A stretch of DNA of 64,000 bases from Amyloporia xantha (GCA_036971615.1 JAYKKR010000008.1:868001-932000); one strand, 5' to 3'; positions 12,993-24,202 are shown, counted from the stretch's first letter. Notes: generated from the letters alone by a model not told the origin. Made by a program: numbers and translations.

Positions 12993-14101
12993 TTACTCGA
13001 CCTTCAGAGGCGTTGTCCTGATGTAGGGTTGCTACACGCGTACATCAGTACCTGTTCGTCGCGCTACAGATACGTCATTGTGAGAACACCCTTACCTTGT
13101 GGAAAGTAACATCCGGAAAGAGGGTCTTCGCCTCCTCATTGGAAACAGATGGGTGAACGATGACATCGTCGCCCTTCTTCCAGTTGACGGGCGTAGTGAC
13201 ACGATACTTGTCACCAAGTTGAAGCGCTGCGCATATCACAGTCAGTGTGAGACAGGCACATAACAAGATCGCAACCCACAGTCAACCACCCTGTAATTCC
13301 CATGTCAGAACGAGATGATCAGAGAAGGTCACAGGTCGGAGTACACGAACCGCAGGATCTCATCAAAGTTACGCCCAGTTGAGGCAGGGTAGGAGATAGT
13401 GAGACGGATGACCTTCTTGGGGTCAATCACAAAGACGGTGCGGATCTAGACCAGTGGTCGGTACCGTCAGGTCTGTTTGAGCAGAACAGATTCTGACAAA
13501 AGTCGCCTACCGTGAAAGGCAGGCCCTTCGCATCGCGGTTGGTCGCATCCTGTTCGTCCAGCATGTCATACAAAGTTGAGACCTTCCTGTCGCCATCGGC
13601 GATCTATGTGAAGGAGTTGGAGCTGTCATACACCGGAGACGAACTTCCGGTTGACTCACGATGGGGAACTGCACGTTGGTGGGTCCGAGATTCTTGGAGC
13701 CAAAGTCGTTGATATCCTCAACCCACTTGTGGTGGTCCTGGAGGCCATTGGCAGAGAGACCGATTACTTTCACATTCCGCTTTGCAAATTCAGGAGCCCT
13801 AGATGCAATTTTAGCAAGGTAAATATGAGATACGGTGATGTGCTTGGATGAATTTCGATGGACTCACTTCCTGGCGACCTCGGCCAACTCCGTCGTGCAT
13901 ACAGGTGTGAAATCTCCGGGGTGAGAGAACAGGACAGCCTACGGTCCCCACAGTGCCTGTTAATGTCCGCATCGCAGATGATGAAAGGGAGGGGGACACC
14001 CATACCCATGAATCGCCGATCCACTCGTGGAACTTGATGGGACCTTGGGTGGTCTGAGCCTCGAAGTCGGGCGCGGTGTTACCGAGACGGAGATTGGCCA
14101 T
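12993..14101 (-). CDS. 1-Cys peroxiredoxin (Prx6 / mitochondrial Prx1 type)
   Basis: Thiol peroxidase reducing H2O2 and organic hydroperoxides. Start at 14101 gives [27 protein letters not shown], an intron, then [20 protein letters not shown], which contains the peroxidatic Cys motif PxxxT(S)xxC. Following exons give [88 protein letters not shown] and [16 protein letters not shown] final short exon (12993-13031), after a 64-bp intron, gives [12 protein letters not shown] and the stop. The [11 protein letters not shown] and C-terminal PYIRTTP features identify the 1-Cys Prx6 subgroup. There is no obvious transit peptide, so a cytosolic form is more likely. A TATA-like box lies about 90 bp upstream. 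Confidence 0.95.
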
Positions 14102-14190
14102 GTTCAGGACAATGTAGCTGTAGCAGAGGGCGGTAGGGGACGCGAAGGTGTTATCAAAGAGATCACCGCGATGCCCTATTGGGGTTCAGC

Positions 14191-14199
14191 CTTATATAT
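14191..14199 (-). promoter_or_regulatory. TATA-like box of the peroxiredoxin gene
   Basis: On the minus strand the sequence reads CATATATAAG about 90 bp before the peroxiredoxin ATG at 14101, a usual distance for a fungal core promoter. The long-TIR element begins only about 110 bp further upstream. Confidence 0.4.
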
Positions 14200-14307
14200 G
14201 TTCGCGAAATGCTCTCGCCATCGAGAGGTAATGTGACGATGTCATAATAATGGACTCTATCGTTGAGATCAGGATCGCGTCTTCCGTTCTCACGAGCACG
14301 TCTAGAT

Positions 14308-14554
14308 TACGGTTGCCGAGCGGTATCAGGTCTGATTTTGCATTTTGCATTTTCGCATTGTGCTGTCCCACGGCGCCTCCCCGGATCAAATGTCTGATCC
14401 GGGAAATTAGACGCCCTCCCGCCCATCGGCACTACCACTCCATCGCTGTAGACAGTGTCCTCACGCCGTTTATTAGCTTGTAGTACTGCTTAAAAATAAA
14501 GGCTATAAGTAAAAATACATTATACACTTCGTACATAGGACAGTTCCTTTTCTT
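14308..14554 (+). repeat. Left terminal inverted repeat
   Basis: Runs from TACGGTTGCC to about CAGTTCCTTTTCTT and pairs with 14904-15150 in inverted orientation. Only the innermost bases (after GTACATAGGACAGT) differ. It includes the palindromic GGATCAAATGTCTGATCC-like segment near 14390. Confidence 0.85.
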
Positions 14555-14903
14555 ACCGAAGTATGGGAAAAATTAGTCTTTTTAGGGTGGCCGACATTCG
14601 GACGATGAGTTTCCAAATCTGGTAATATCTGCGAGGCATAAAAATCTCCGTGCTTTTGCACATATAATCCTGTTATATGTTTTTGTTAATTGAGAATTAA
14701 TTGATACCATGTTCAGTATAGCCATTTTCTCATTTCCTCTACATAAGTTGATGCTTGATAGACTTCATAGGTGTTGTATATACCTATTCTGAAGCCAATA
14801 GGCGTGAGCGAATGATTATCAGTGTAAGTTACCAAAATAAGTAATTCATCTCGGAGTCCGAATGTGGCGCCACCAAAGAATGATTTTTTGCGACACTGCA
14901 CTA

Positions 14904-15150
14904 AAGAAAAGAGACTGTCCTATGTACGAAGTGTATAATGTATTTTTACTTATAGCCTTTATTTTTAAGCAGTACTACAAGCTAATAAACGGCGTGAGGA
15001 CACTGTCTACAGCGATGGAGTGGTAGTGCCGATGGGCGGGAGGGCGTCTAATTTCCCGGATCAGACATTTGATCCGGGGAGGCGCCGTGGGACAGCACAA
15101 TGCGAAAATGCAAAATGCAAAATCAGACCTGATACCGCTCGGCAACCGTA
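14904..15150 (-). repeat. Right terminal inverted repeat
   Basis: Inverted copy of 14308-14554, ending GGCAACCGTA at 15150. The two arms are essentially identical except at the inner boundary, suggesting recent activity or gene conversion between the arms. Confidence 0.85.
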
Positions 15151-15156
15151 CTAGAT

Positions 15157-15849
15157 TGCATCGTCACCGTGGCGGATCGAAAGTCAGGCGGGACAGAGCG
15201 AGAGCAGCGCGTGAGGCGCGTCGATTGGCCATCGGCAGTTCGCGATCGACCGAAATGTACCGGCAGCCACAACATATCCCGAATCCGATGCAAAAGCCAG
15301 CGACAAGTGCGCATCCATTATATTCGACAGCATCGCGCTTGCTTGCTTTGTACGATTGCAAGTGAAACCGGAGCTCTGATAGGATCACATTGACGTATAG
15401 GGCAAGGCTCAGAGAAGGCCTTCGAACGAGGTCATGAGGATATCTTATCGATACATCGAAAAGTTGCTACTGTCAGAACCGCACTTAGAGAGATCTAGAC
15501 AAAGGAACAACCGAGTAGCGCTAGCCAGAGTACCCTGACAGTAAGGTGTCCTTATTGCAAGCAGAAACCCGACTTGAAAAGCGAGATGACATACAGAGGA
15601 CATTGGGTAATAAAACAAGAACACCATAATACGTGTAGTGGTCCATATAGAGCGCGCAGAGGTGTCCATCCAAAACTAAGCTCACCGACACGAACCGATC
15701 AGGCGTATTAAAATACAGCAGAGTTGACTAGCCTCCTGCACAAAGAGGCGGCCGGACCAGGCTCAAGCATGAGAAACGGCTGTCATACAACGGGCGCCGA
15801 TAGCAAGACAAGAGGAGCCAAGCCCCTGTGGTCGATGCACATGCCAAGG
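15157..15849. other. Intergenic stretch without recognisable gene
   Basis: About 690 bp between the DNA element and the SSU72 stop. Short frames on both strands lack motifs. Nothing recognisable beyond the likely 3' UTR of SSU72 next to 15849. Confidence 0.5.
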
Positions 15850-16978
15850 TCAATAGTAAGCGACTGCATGAAGCAAGCTATGCGGGTGTTTTTCCTGGTG
15901 TGCTTGGAGGATCTTTTCCATGTCTTCGTCTATGTCATCTGACGCCTCAATCTGAATGGGCAGGCATCAAGACGCAGCAACACAATGTGGAAGAAACGTC
16001 GAGGCCTACCGCGGCTGCCAAGTCGACCATAGCTTTCCCAGCGATATGTGCCTCTTCGTGGTTATCCTTGATCTCAACGTTGATGACATGAACCGGTCTG
16101 TTGAAATCTCCCCCTCTGGTGAGCAGGTCTGAGCCGAGGATTAGCCGCTAAGAAATAGGCAAAAATGTGGTTACAACACTAACCGTCACAGACGGCGTCG
16201 AAACAGCGCTCCTCACAGGTAATCACAATGTCTGCAACCGTCTTGCTTTCCTGCCATCGTTCGGGGGCGGTCTTCAACCGCCGGTTCCGATCAAGCATTT
16301 GCAAAAGCCCGTTAGCCGTGTACCTGAAATAAAAAATAAAAATAAGTGGCTATGTCTGCCATCAGAATACGACTACGCACAGTCGAGGATCCTGTGCTTG
16401 CAATTCTTCGTAAATGTCATTATAGGGTGTCCCAAACTGGTAGATATTCGGCTTGTCAATGGCAGGGCCAGGCAAGCGGACTGCGGATCCGGTCCCGTAG
16501 GAAACTACACGGTAACCCGCTTTACTACACAGGCGTGAGGCAATGAAACAAAGAAATGCGGGGATAAGGTATACGTACGCGAGAACGTAGTGTCCTTCCA
16601 TGGACCGGTTCTACGCCGACGTCAGGGAGCCGATAGGTGAAACCAGCTCGGCAGACTTACTTGATTGCTCGCACAGACTACGCAAAACAATGGGCGGGGC
16701 TTGTAGATCGATGATCTGGGAGTCTGAGGCGGTGGTTGGGGAATCGTCGATGCTCCCTGCGCCTCCTCGGCAAGCTGCTGATTCGAGATAGCCGCTCCTG
16801 GATACTGCGGAGGCGTTGCGGTCGGATATGGAGGAACGGAGGTTTGAACTCCTTGGGGCGGGTAGGGAGCGGGCTGCTGTTGCAGCTGTTGTGGATGTGA
16901 TGGTGTGTTCGACTGCGCACGCTGAAGACGTGGATCTGCACGGGCCAATCGAGGATCGCGGGCTCTTCTTGGGTCCAT
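15850..16978 (-). CDS. SSU72: RNA polymerase II CTD Ser5-P phosphatase SSU72
   Basis: Low-molecular-weight PTP-like phosphatase that dephosphorylates the Pol II C-terminal domain and works with the cleavage/polyadenylation factor in 3'-end formation. Start at 16978 gives [20 protein letters not shown], then an unusually long Pro/Gln-rich leader of about 90 residues, then FCVVCASNQ, an intron, and [11 protein letters not shown]. Spliced, this forms the catalytic CX5R loop C-ASNQN-R-S. Further exons give [101 protein letters not shown] and the C-terminal [10 protein letters not shown] stop at 15850. All family landmarks are present. Introns are about 50-65 bp. Confidence 0.95.
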
Positions 16979-17012
16979 TGCAGTAGGTGATTGAGATGGA
17001 TAGCTATTTAAC

Positions 17013-17539
17013 CTACAGAAGCGGAAAAGAGGACAGCAAGTCAGACATACGGCTCAAAATCTTCGTGACAGACTCAATGAAAGCTTCAGCAGTATCTAGA
17101 ACATTTTTAGTCTCCTTTTCGACCCAGCATGGTATTTGGTGCGCCAGTTGCGGGTCGATTGAGATTCCACTCTGAATCATCACTAGCAAGCGGTGTTGAG
17201 AAAAATAATTACCTCTGGAGAGTATTTGAAAGACGTTCGAGTTCACGTTAGGGAGTGTAGGCGCCCGCGGCGAATTTCCCGATCGAGGTAGCGCGATGCC
17301 ATGTGGCACTGAGGTCGATCATAGACGCCGATATGTGAGCACTTTAGTGGCACCATGCCACTGCGGGAGGCTGGTCGAAAATATGTTCACCCCGCCAGGC
17401 ATATCTGACATTCTGTGAAACTTACTGGCATACCAATATCTGACGACAACGCATCCCAGTTGTAATCAACCCCGGAGGCCAAAAGTATAGAATTTTCGGA
17501 GCTCCGAACACGATATGTTCGGAGATTGAACATGCTCGA
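17013..17539 (-). CDS. Probable small intron-containing gene, unidentified
   Basis: Between SSU72 and the F-box gene the minus strand shows a plausible exon chain. ATG near 17539 gives MLSSSMFNLRTYRVRSSENS, continuing to NWDALSSDIGMP before a GTAAGT donor at about 17427. A later segment ends VFQILSR with donor GTAATT, a 30-bp gap to an acceptor, then IQSGISIDPQLAHQIPCWVE and NVLDTAEAFIESVTKILSR before a GTATGT donor. The helical, charged C-terminal part looks like real coding sequence, but I do not recognise the family, and the middle exons (17270-17420) are unclear. It might also be 5' exons of a longer SSU72 transcript, though the junction I can build is out of frame. Confidence 0.35.
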
Positions 17540-17664
17540 TGACAGCATTGTAGACTGCGCTCTGACCCTGACACACATCTTCCTCGAGCTGTGCGACCAG
17601 CGACCGGAGGTGCACCAACCTCTTGTCCTCTCACCGCTTAACGTTACTGTATCCACCCGCACTG

Positions 17665-19594
17665 ATGTCTTTTGACAGAGCGCTTTACCGGTACGAGCCG
17701 TCTCCGGAGGACGTCCTCGCCGCGAACGAGGAGATCCAGAAACATGAGCTCGCCATCGCGAACATCCAAGGCCGCATCGCCGCCCTCCAACTAGAAGCAC
17801 AGCGCCTGCGCACCGAGCAAGACAAACACAAGGCCGCCATCCGCGACTGCCAGGGCATCATCACCCTCGCGCGCCGCATCCCCGAGGAGCTGCTCAGCAA
17901 GATCTTCGAGCACTGCGTCGAGGACGGCTGGACGCGCGCGCCGATCGTCGTCTCGCACGTCTGCTCCGCCTGGCGCAGGGCGGCTCACGCGCCCCGCGTG
18001 TGGTCGCACGCGTACGTGAACTGCAGCTCGCCCCACGTCATGTGGCGCACCCGCTTCTGGCTCGCGATGTCCCGCCAGGCCCCGCTCGACATCACCCTCG
18101 TGTCGACGTGGAACCCCGACTGGCAGCTCGTGGAGGTCATGGACCTCCTCCTGCAGCACGCCCACCGCTGGCGCACGCTCGCGATCGAGGCGTCCAGCGT
18201 GTCGCGCGTGAACCACCTCCTCGCGCGGCTCGTCCGCGCGTCCGCGTCCACCCCGGCCCTGCGCGAGGTCACCATCAGCACCGAGGTGCACTTTCGACGA
18301 GATCATGGACGAGGGCGAGACGGACGTCCGGGGCTTCGCGGAGGCGTTCACGCCGGAGAGCGCGCCCAGGCTCTCCACCGTGCGGTACACCTCCAACGTC
18401 GTCCCCCTCGCGCCTCTCTTCCCTCCACACCTCCCCGAGCTCGAGCTCACCATCGCCGAGAGCCCGTTCGCCCGCCCGCTCTCCTGCGGGGCACTCATCA
18501 ACCTCCTCGAAGATGTCCCCGCCCTCCGGAGCCTCACGCTCTCCATGCCCCTCTCCTACGAACACCCGTTCGTCCCGCTGCCCGACCCCGCGCGCACCGT
18601 CGCCCTCCCCGCACTCGAGTCCATGACCCTCTACGGCCCGACGGACCTCAACGAGCTCCTCCCGCGCCTGCGCACGCCCGCCCTCCGGCGGCTGCACCTC
18701 CGCTCGCTCGAGGACCTCGGCTACCGGCAGCAGCCGCTCGCCCCGAGCCTCCTCCACTTTCTCTCCGCCTCGCACTCGCAGGGCAGCACGGACGCCGACG
18801 CCGACGCCGATGCCGACCCCAACTCTGACCCCAACACACGCGCCGCGCCCCCGATCGAGCTCCTCGAGCTGCACGACATCGACCTCGCGCCAGAGGCCTT
18901 CGCAGCGGCCTTTACCGCGCTGCCGAACTTGCGCGAGCTGCGCCTACACGAGTCCTCCCTCTCGGACGCGACGCTCCGGCTGCTGCACGGGCCCGATGCC
19001 GATGCCGACGCTGACACTGGCGACGGAGACAGGGCTGGCGACGGCCCGCGCGGCGGGCTCTGTCCACGGCTGACGAAGCTCGATTTGCGCTGGTGCGGCC
19101 ATCTCAGCGGCAGGGCGCTCGTGGACCTCGTGCGCAGCCGCAACTGCCCCGTCGACGTCGCCGCACTCGTTCGTCATCATCATCACGAAGAAGAAGGCGG
19201 GGCGCCGGAGTCCAGTGCCGAGGCCGCGAAGCGGGGCGCAGCAGGTGCGTCCCGCGCAGACGCAGACGGGGACGCGGACCCGATCGCGGAGGTGGCCGCG
19301 ATCAATTGCTGTTTCGTGGAGGAGCAGGACGTGCTCGCCCTCGCGGAAATGACGGTGTGCAGGGTCGTGATGCGGGAGGCGGACGACTATTGCCGTGAGT
19401 TGCCAATTTGCGATGCGATGCGGTCGATCATCGGCTGTGTACCGGTGTGGATTGGTGGTTGTTGACTTTGAGCTTTGTGTATGCTAGGCACGCGCGATTG
19501 CTGCGGGAACACGCGTTATAGGACTCGGTTGCGTTTGCGGCATATGGCGAGTCTTTCTGGGGAGGATCGAAAGCGGATACGGTTGATTGTGTAG
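17665..19594 (+). CDS. F-box / leucine-rich-repeat protein, one apparent frameshift
   Basis: Typical expanded-family basidiomycete F-box protein, expected substrate adaptor of an SCF ubiquitin ligase. Start at 17665 (MSFDRALYRYEPSPEDVL) leads to a coiled coil (about residues 20-60), then an F-box-like domain IPEELLSKIFEHCV...IVVSHVCSAWRRAAHAPRVWS (about residues 70-115), then degenerate LRRs such as LPNLRELRLHESSLSDATLRLL and LTKLDLRWCGHLSGRALVDLV. At 18289-18294 (CACTTTCGAC) the frame moves by +1. Removing one T restores a continuous protein through IMDEGETDVRGF. A possible terminal intron starts at GTGAGT (about 19395) with acceptor TGCTAG near 19488, adding a basic C-terminus that ends at 19594. 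Two Asp-Ala runs (near 18790-18820 and 19000-19020) come from GACGCC/GATGCC repeats. Confidence 0.8.
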
Positions 19595-20024
19595 TAGGGG
19601 GCGTTGTTTCCTTATCCTCTCGCTTCGTCTAAGATGGGACTATCAGGTAAAAGGTCTTTACAAAATCAGTTTCGGAGTGTGATCGTGACTGACAATGACG
19701 CTGCAGCTGAGACCGTGGTCCGATATTGCTATTCTTATTGTTATTCAGAAATGTACCGAACAGGTTGCTATCCCATCCCGACTGTATCCTGCCTGTAGCT
19801 GGCCTGTAGATTGACGGACTCACTACGCTATGTCAATCCATATGTGCACTCCCCGTTGCTTGCTTACCACAGCTTCGAATTCCTTCAACGGTGTATTTTT
19901 GCCTTGGTACATAAACGCGATTCTCATTAGGTGATACCTTCCACGAGATCCTGCAGTGAGTTATATACTGTACAGTAGACTAATTGTCAAGAGCCATTCC
20001 GCCTGTCTGCCGTCGCTCTCAGCT
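19595..20024. other. Convergent 3' intergenic region
   Basis: About 430 bp between two convergent genes (F-box protein and short-chain dehydrogenase). It holds their presumed 3' UTRs and a TTATTCTTATTGTTATTC pyrimidine/AT-rich run near 19730. No gene was seen. Confidence 0.5.
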
Positions 20025-21249
20025 TCATTGTAGCCTCTCGCCCAGCAATTCCTGCGAGAGATTCGCACACAGCTCCCAGAAATTGTTCGAGATTGTCTCG
20101 TCCCTCGCCAGCTTGCTCTCCTTGCCCGGCTCGCCATACGCCTCTGAGAAGTACTTGCCCTACGATACCACAACCGTCAACCACTGTCCACCCTCCATCA
20201 GCAAACCGCACTCACCTGGTAGTCCTTCCAATTCCCTTCAAATATATCCGTGCTCGTCGCGGCCCACAGGCTCGCCTCGGCGCCTTCCTCGGCGCTCTTG
20301 CTCACCACGCGGGTGACGACCTCGACGAGCTTGCCCAGCGCGCCGTACGACTCCTGCCACTGCTTCTGCACCTCGGTGTCGACCGTCCCGGGGTGCACGG
20401 CGAGCGCGCAAGGATCGGCCGGTCCGGCGGGAGGTCGGCGAAGTGGCGCTTGACGAGCTCGCGCGCGAAGTAGATCAGGCCGAGCTTCGTGCGGCCGTAC
20501 CTGTACGTTGCCGAAGGGCGGAAAGAGGAGGGGAGGGGAATCAGGTGAGTGCGAGAGTGAGTGGTATGCGGGGGTGGGGGACGTACAGCATGGCGCCGTC
20601 GCCGTCCTGGTTTATCTCTGCTTTTGAGGCGAACTTGGTCGTGCTGGGCGCCATGCGGTGCATCTCGGAGCTCTGCATGACGATGCGGACCGTCGTGGGC
20701 GGCGCGATCGTCGCGGTCTTCTTTATGAGCGGGAGGAGGCGGAGGACAAAGACGTAGTGCGCGAGGTTGTTTACCTAGGCAGGCCGCGTCGGTTCTCAGA
20801 TGCAGGGCAGATGCATACCCTGTAATGCTTACCTCGAAATGGCGCTCCAGGCCGTCGCTGGTGAGGCCATACGGCGCCTGGGCGATCCCTGCATTGCAGA
20901 TGAGGATGTCGAGCCTGTCTTCGCTCTGTGCAAGCCGCTGTGCGAGGGCGTCCACGTCCCTGAGCTTGCCAAAGTCGACGGGGAACCACTGGACTGAGCC
21001 GATAGAGCGCGCCTCTCTGAGGGCGTCGTTGATGGCGGCCTCTGCCTGCTTGCCGTGCTCCTCGTTGGCGGAGACGATGAGGACGCGGGCGTTGGCGCGG
21101 GCGAGGGCAAGGGCGTCGTAGTAGCCGATGCCGGCGGAGCCGCCAGTGACGATGGCGACGCGGCCGGAGAGGTCGGGGATGTTCTCTGGGCGGAAACGTC
21201 TGCTGAGGAGGGTGGCGGGGTTGGCGGTGTCGGGGAGGAGGGAAGTCAT
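20025..21249 (-). CDS. Short-chain dehydrogenase/reductase, one apparent frameshift
   Basis: NAD(P)-dependent classical/extended SDR of the retinol-dehydrogenase/WWOX-like group; substrate unknown. Start at 21249 gives MTSLLPDTANPATLLSRRF, then the cofactor loop VAIVTGGSAGIG (TGxxxGIG), DILICNAGIAQAPYG (NNAG-equivalent), an intron, VNNLAHYVFVLRLLPLIKK, RIVMQSSEMHRM, an intron, and YGRTKLGLIYFARELVK, which carries the catalytic YxxxK. Next comes HPGTVDTEVQKQW, an intron, and a C-terminal exon ending LLGERLQ at 20025. Between PPDRPI and AVHPGTV (about 20405-20415) the frame is off by two bases within a GCGCGC run. Losing one GC restores the family sequence. A TATA-like TATATAT lies about 60 bp upstream of the start. 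Confidence 0.88.
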
Positions 21250-21306
21250 GGCGTGTTCGTGCAAGGGTATAGTTGTGATGGCACGAATGCTGGTGAGGGC
21301 GTTGGG

Positions 21307-21313
21307 ATATATA
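21307..21313 (-). promoter_or_regulatory. TATA-like box of the short-chain dehydrogenase gene
   Basis: ATATATA about 60 bp before the ATG at 21249, read on the minus strand as GGTATATATCCC. The position is reasonable for a fungal core promoter. No experimental support can be seen. Confidence 0.35.
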
Positions 21314-21319
21314 CCATGC

Positions 21320-22189
21320 GCGGGCACCCAGGAGCCAGATGACGCGCCCAACGTCATTGATGTCTCCTCGACCATTCATTTGGCTCCGCTCCTCTTTCCA
21401 TATCGGGCATCTATACACTACTGCTTTTGGAAATCAAGTGCGGCTCCGAGTGATTTCAATTCAGGGTGTTCTGGGCGAGGCATGATACGTACGTGGAAAT
21501 AAGATTCACTGCCATTCAGACTCATGGCACGCATATATTGATTTGTCTCATGATTCAAAACGACGTCGTGTGATGTTAGTTTATTTAGTCTAAATGTGTA
21601 CCACTTTGAGTAAAATGAAGAAAATATGTGTGACATTTATACATCTTGGACAAATGCCTTCCATTTGCATGTATTCAAATGGTGTTAGGCTTACTTGTTT
21701 CCCAAAAAATTGACATCTGTTGACTGTTGGCACAGATAGCCACAAGTCAAAGTAGAGTAAATTATCCAACTGCGCAGGCAAGCAGGCGCGAGCCTGAGAA
21801 GCATCGGGGCGGGCAGTGTCGAGAAAGTACCTTTGCAAATGAAAATTCAAAGGAGCATAGATTCTCTACGTCCCTGAAGTCGTTCGTTTTGTCAACTTCT
21901 CAAGAAGGTGCAAACTTTACAAATTTGAAACAGTATACCGCCCATACAAACGAATACAGGTAAGTAAATCAACTTTCACAGCAACAGCGACATGGACTAG
22001 CGACAACATTTGAGAATAGACAATTTGATATTACATCCGATCTCTATACTAGTAGCTCATCTGCGCACAGCCTACAGCAGCCTAAAATCATAGGCACCTG
22101 CAGAGTGCATATTATACTGGCCATCGTATAAGATGTACTCTGGGAAGATCACTCAGGTCCTTACAATGGTATCATCAATAATGAGTCAA
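21320..22189. other. AT-rich intergenic region
   Basis: About 870 bp, clearly richer in A/T than the flanking genes, between the dehydrogenase upstream region and the stop of the first tandem paralogue. Short frames only. No terminal repeats or RNA gene were recognised. Confidence 0.5.
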
Positions 22190-24202
22190 TCAATGCACAG
22201 TCTCCAACAAACTCTCATAAGGACGGAGGTCGTCTGCCGTGATCATCGTCGCGCCGACCTTCTCCTGCAATGCTTGTAACAGACTTTCTAGCTTCCTCAC
22301 AGCATCTTCGCTTGCCCGTGGTCTTCCGTCTTCGTACAGAATATTGAGGAACGACGACAAGTCATGCACGTCAGGGACACGTCGTGGTGGCCGCTCGGGT
22401 GACGGGGTAGCAGCGGGCACTCTTCTGTGCCCAATCAAAGCCTTCTTCGTTTTTTCGCGCTTCTTCGCCAATTGTGACCACGAATCCACCTGCGGCGCCT
22501 TCGCCTTCACCCCAGACGTCGTGTCGAGCTGTCGCCATCGCACGAAGCCCCACTTGTACTTCGTAGCACCATCTGGCCCGTCCACTTGATTCAGCAGCGC
22601 GAATAGCCAGCCCTCGCCTTTGAACGCCGCCCCGTGCAGATGGGGCAGCGTGACGACGCTGCGCTCACCCCAGCTCCGGCCCTCCCGCCGCATCCCCGTG
22701 AACGCCGCATAGCACGCGTACGCGCTGTCCGCCGCCGTCTCCAGCCGCCGCGGGTCCTGCATCATCGCTGCGAAGTAATCCGTCAGACACTGCACGATCC
22801 GCTGTGGCGTGCTCACCGCGAGCGAGCACCCTCTATACTCGTATGCCACGGCCCCGGGTGCCCGCGCGGGGCTGCGGTTCGTGTGTGCCCGCAGGAACGT
22901 GAACGCGTTCGGGCGCAGCCGCAACTCCTTGCTCGCGCGCCCGGTGAAGGACGCGTGTATGATGGCGTCCAGGGCCTTGAACAGCCCTGGCCGGTGGAGC
23001 ATCATGTGATGCAGGGCTGCGGCGGGGGCGGGGCACGGGAGGAGCACCAGACGCTTCAGGCTGGGGACAAGGGGGAGACATTGCTCCATGTCCTCGTACT
23101 CGAGCACACATTTGGACATATTGAGCACTTCAAGATGTGCGCATGAGGAGAGCACCTCCAGAATCTGCTTTGCGGGGAGGCATGAGTCACTCAGATCTAG
23201 CGTGTCGCCCGACATCGCCATCGCTTTGCACAGTAGTAGCTCGGGTTCGTAGGAGTCCGGGGGTGATGGTTGGTTCTTCGTGATGATACCTCTGATGCGC
23301 GCGGTGCCCCCGGGCAGGGAGACCATCTCCTGCATACTCTGCACGCAGCCGTCCTCAACAGCCTGCGTGACGGCAGGCTCCCAACACAGCTCGGCCAGGG
23401 TCGGGATGGCAGGCTCAGGTTTGGAGGATCTTGTATCCTCGCTAGACGCGCGACGGCTACGCTTGCCTTGCCGGAAGCGAGACGGCCAGGCTTCCCGCAG
23501 CATCTCGGGGGTCACCAAGCGCTTGGATGGGAAGTTATGGACAAACGAGCGAACAGATTCACCTGTTGGCGCTGTTCCGTCTTGGGGTCTAGAACCAAAT
23601 GATAAAAGGTCTGGGTGGAACGCAGTGAGGTATTGGGCGGCGTTGAGGGGCCGTAGCCCTGACGGGTCACTTGTGGCGAGCGGCAGAAAGCAGTATGCTG
23701 GATGTTCCGGATCGGTCATGTCAAATACGCTTATATGGTCGCCTATGACTGTACGTCTCGCGTGAGCGAACGTTCAAACCCTCGTACAGAAATTATGGGA
23801 AGGGAGAGCTAAAAATCACGTACGTTCTTTATCGACGTCGCGCGCAGGATCCTGGTACTGGTCCCGCCCTCCACTAATGTATGTCTGCTCAGGGTCTTCG
23901 CTGAGGTCCGCGTACCAACACATCGTGAGCAGGAACGAGAGGTACGGACACGGAGTGGGCAGCAAGGCCCGCGGAGACGGAGTCCTGTACATCCTCTGCC
24001 CGAACGTGATGTCGGACAGTTCCCAGCGGATGATCTCAGCATTTTCGGGCTGCCGTGCGAGGGTTATGAATCTTTGTGCGGCACGGAGGGGAAGCAAGCC
24101 GCTGCAGTGTGGATGGCGGATGGCGGCGATGCAGCAGTATTGCGGCCTTTTGCATTGGGAGAGGCGTGCGATGATATAGGCATAGTGCTCGTCCGGATTC
24201 AT
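22190..24202 (-). CDS. Unnamed LRR-like family protein, tandem paralogue A
   Basis: Two exons, 23824-24202 and 22190-23748, separated by a 75-bp intron, give about 645 residues. Start MNPDEHYAYIIARLS leads to a first domain of about 130 residues (AAQRFITLARQPENAEIIRW, YLSFLLTMCWYADLS). Across the splice junction (phase 1) comes GDHISVFDMTDPEHPAYCF. The centre has LRR-like segments (LEVLNMSKCVLEYEDME, LKRLVLLP). The second half carries NAFTFLRAHTN, YRGCSLAVSTPQRIVQCLTDYF, YACYAAFTGMRREG, VVTLPHLHGAAFKGEGWLF and KYKWGFVRWRQ, which are the stretches most conserved with paralogue B at 42569-44588. I do not recognise a named domain or function. No signal peptide or membrane segment is seen. Confidence 0.75.

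Larger units (their letters stand above)
14308..15150. mobile_element. Non-autonomous long-TIR DNA element (fold-back/MITE-like)
   Basis: An 843-bp unit bounded by near-perfect inverted repeats of about 247 bp, starting TACGGTTGCCGAGCGG on the left and ending with its complement on the right. The flanks carry CTAGAT (14302-14307) and CTAGAT (15151-15156), read here as a 6-bp target duplication; 7 of 8 bases match if 8 bp is assumed. The central 350 bp are AT-rich and encode no transposase. The largest central frame (- 14713-14901, 62 codons) matches nothing I recognise. The long TIRs resemble Mutator-like or fold-back elements, but superfamily is unresolved. It sits upstream of the peroxiredoxin gene. 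Confidence 0.85.

Noticed and set aside
17791..19186. Several long minus-strand and alternate plus-strand frames
   Set aside because: All are shadows of the GC-rich F-box/LRR gene. Only the frames encoding the F-box and LRRs carry family motifs.
22634..23765. Plus-strand frames of 161-170 codons
   Set aside because: Antisense shadows of paralogue A. The minus-strand frame is conserved with the paralogue at 42569-44588 and these are not.
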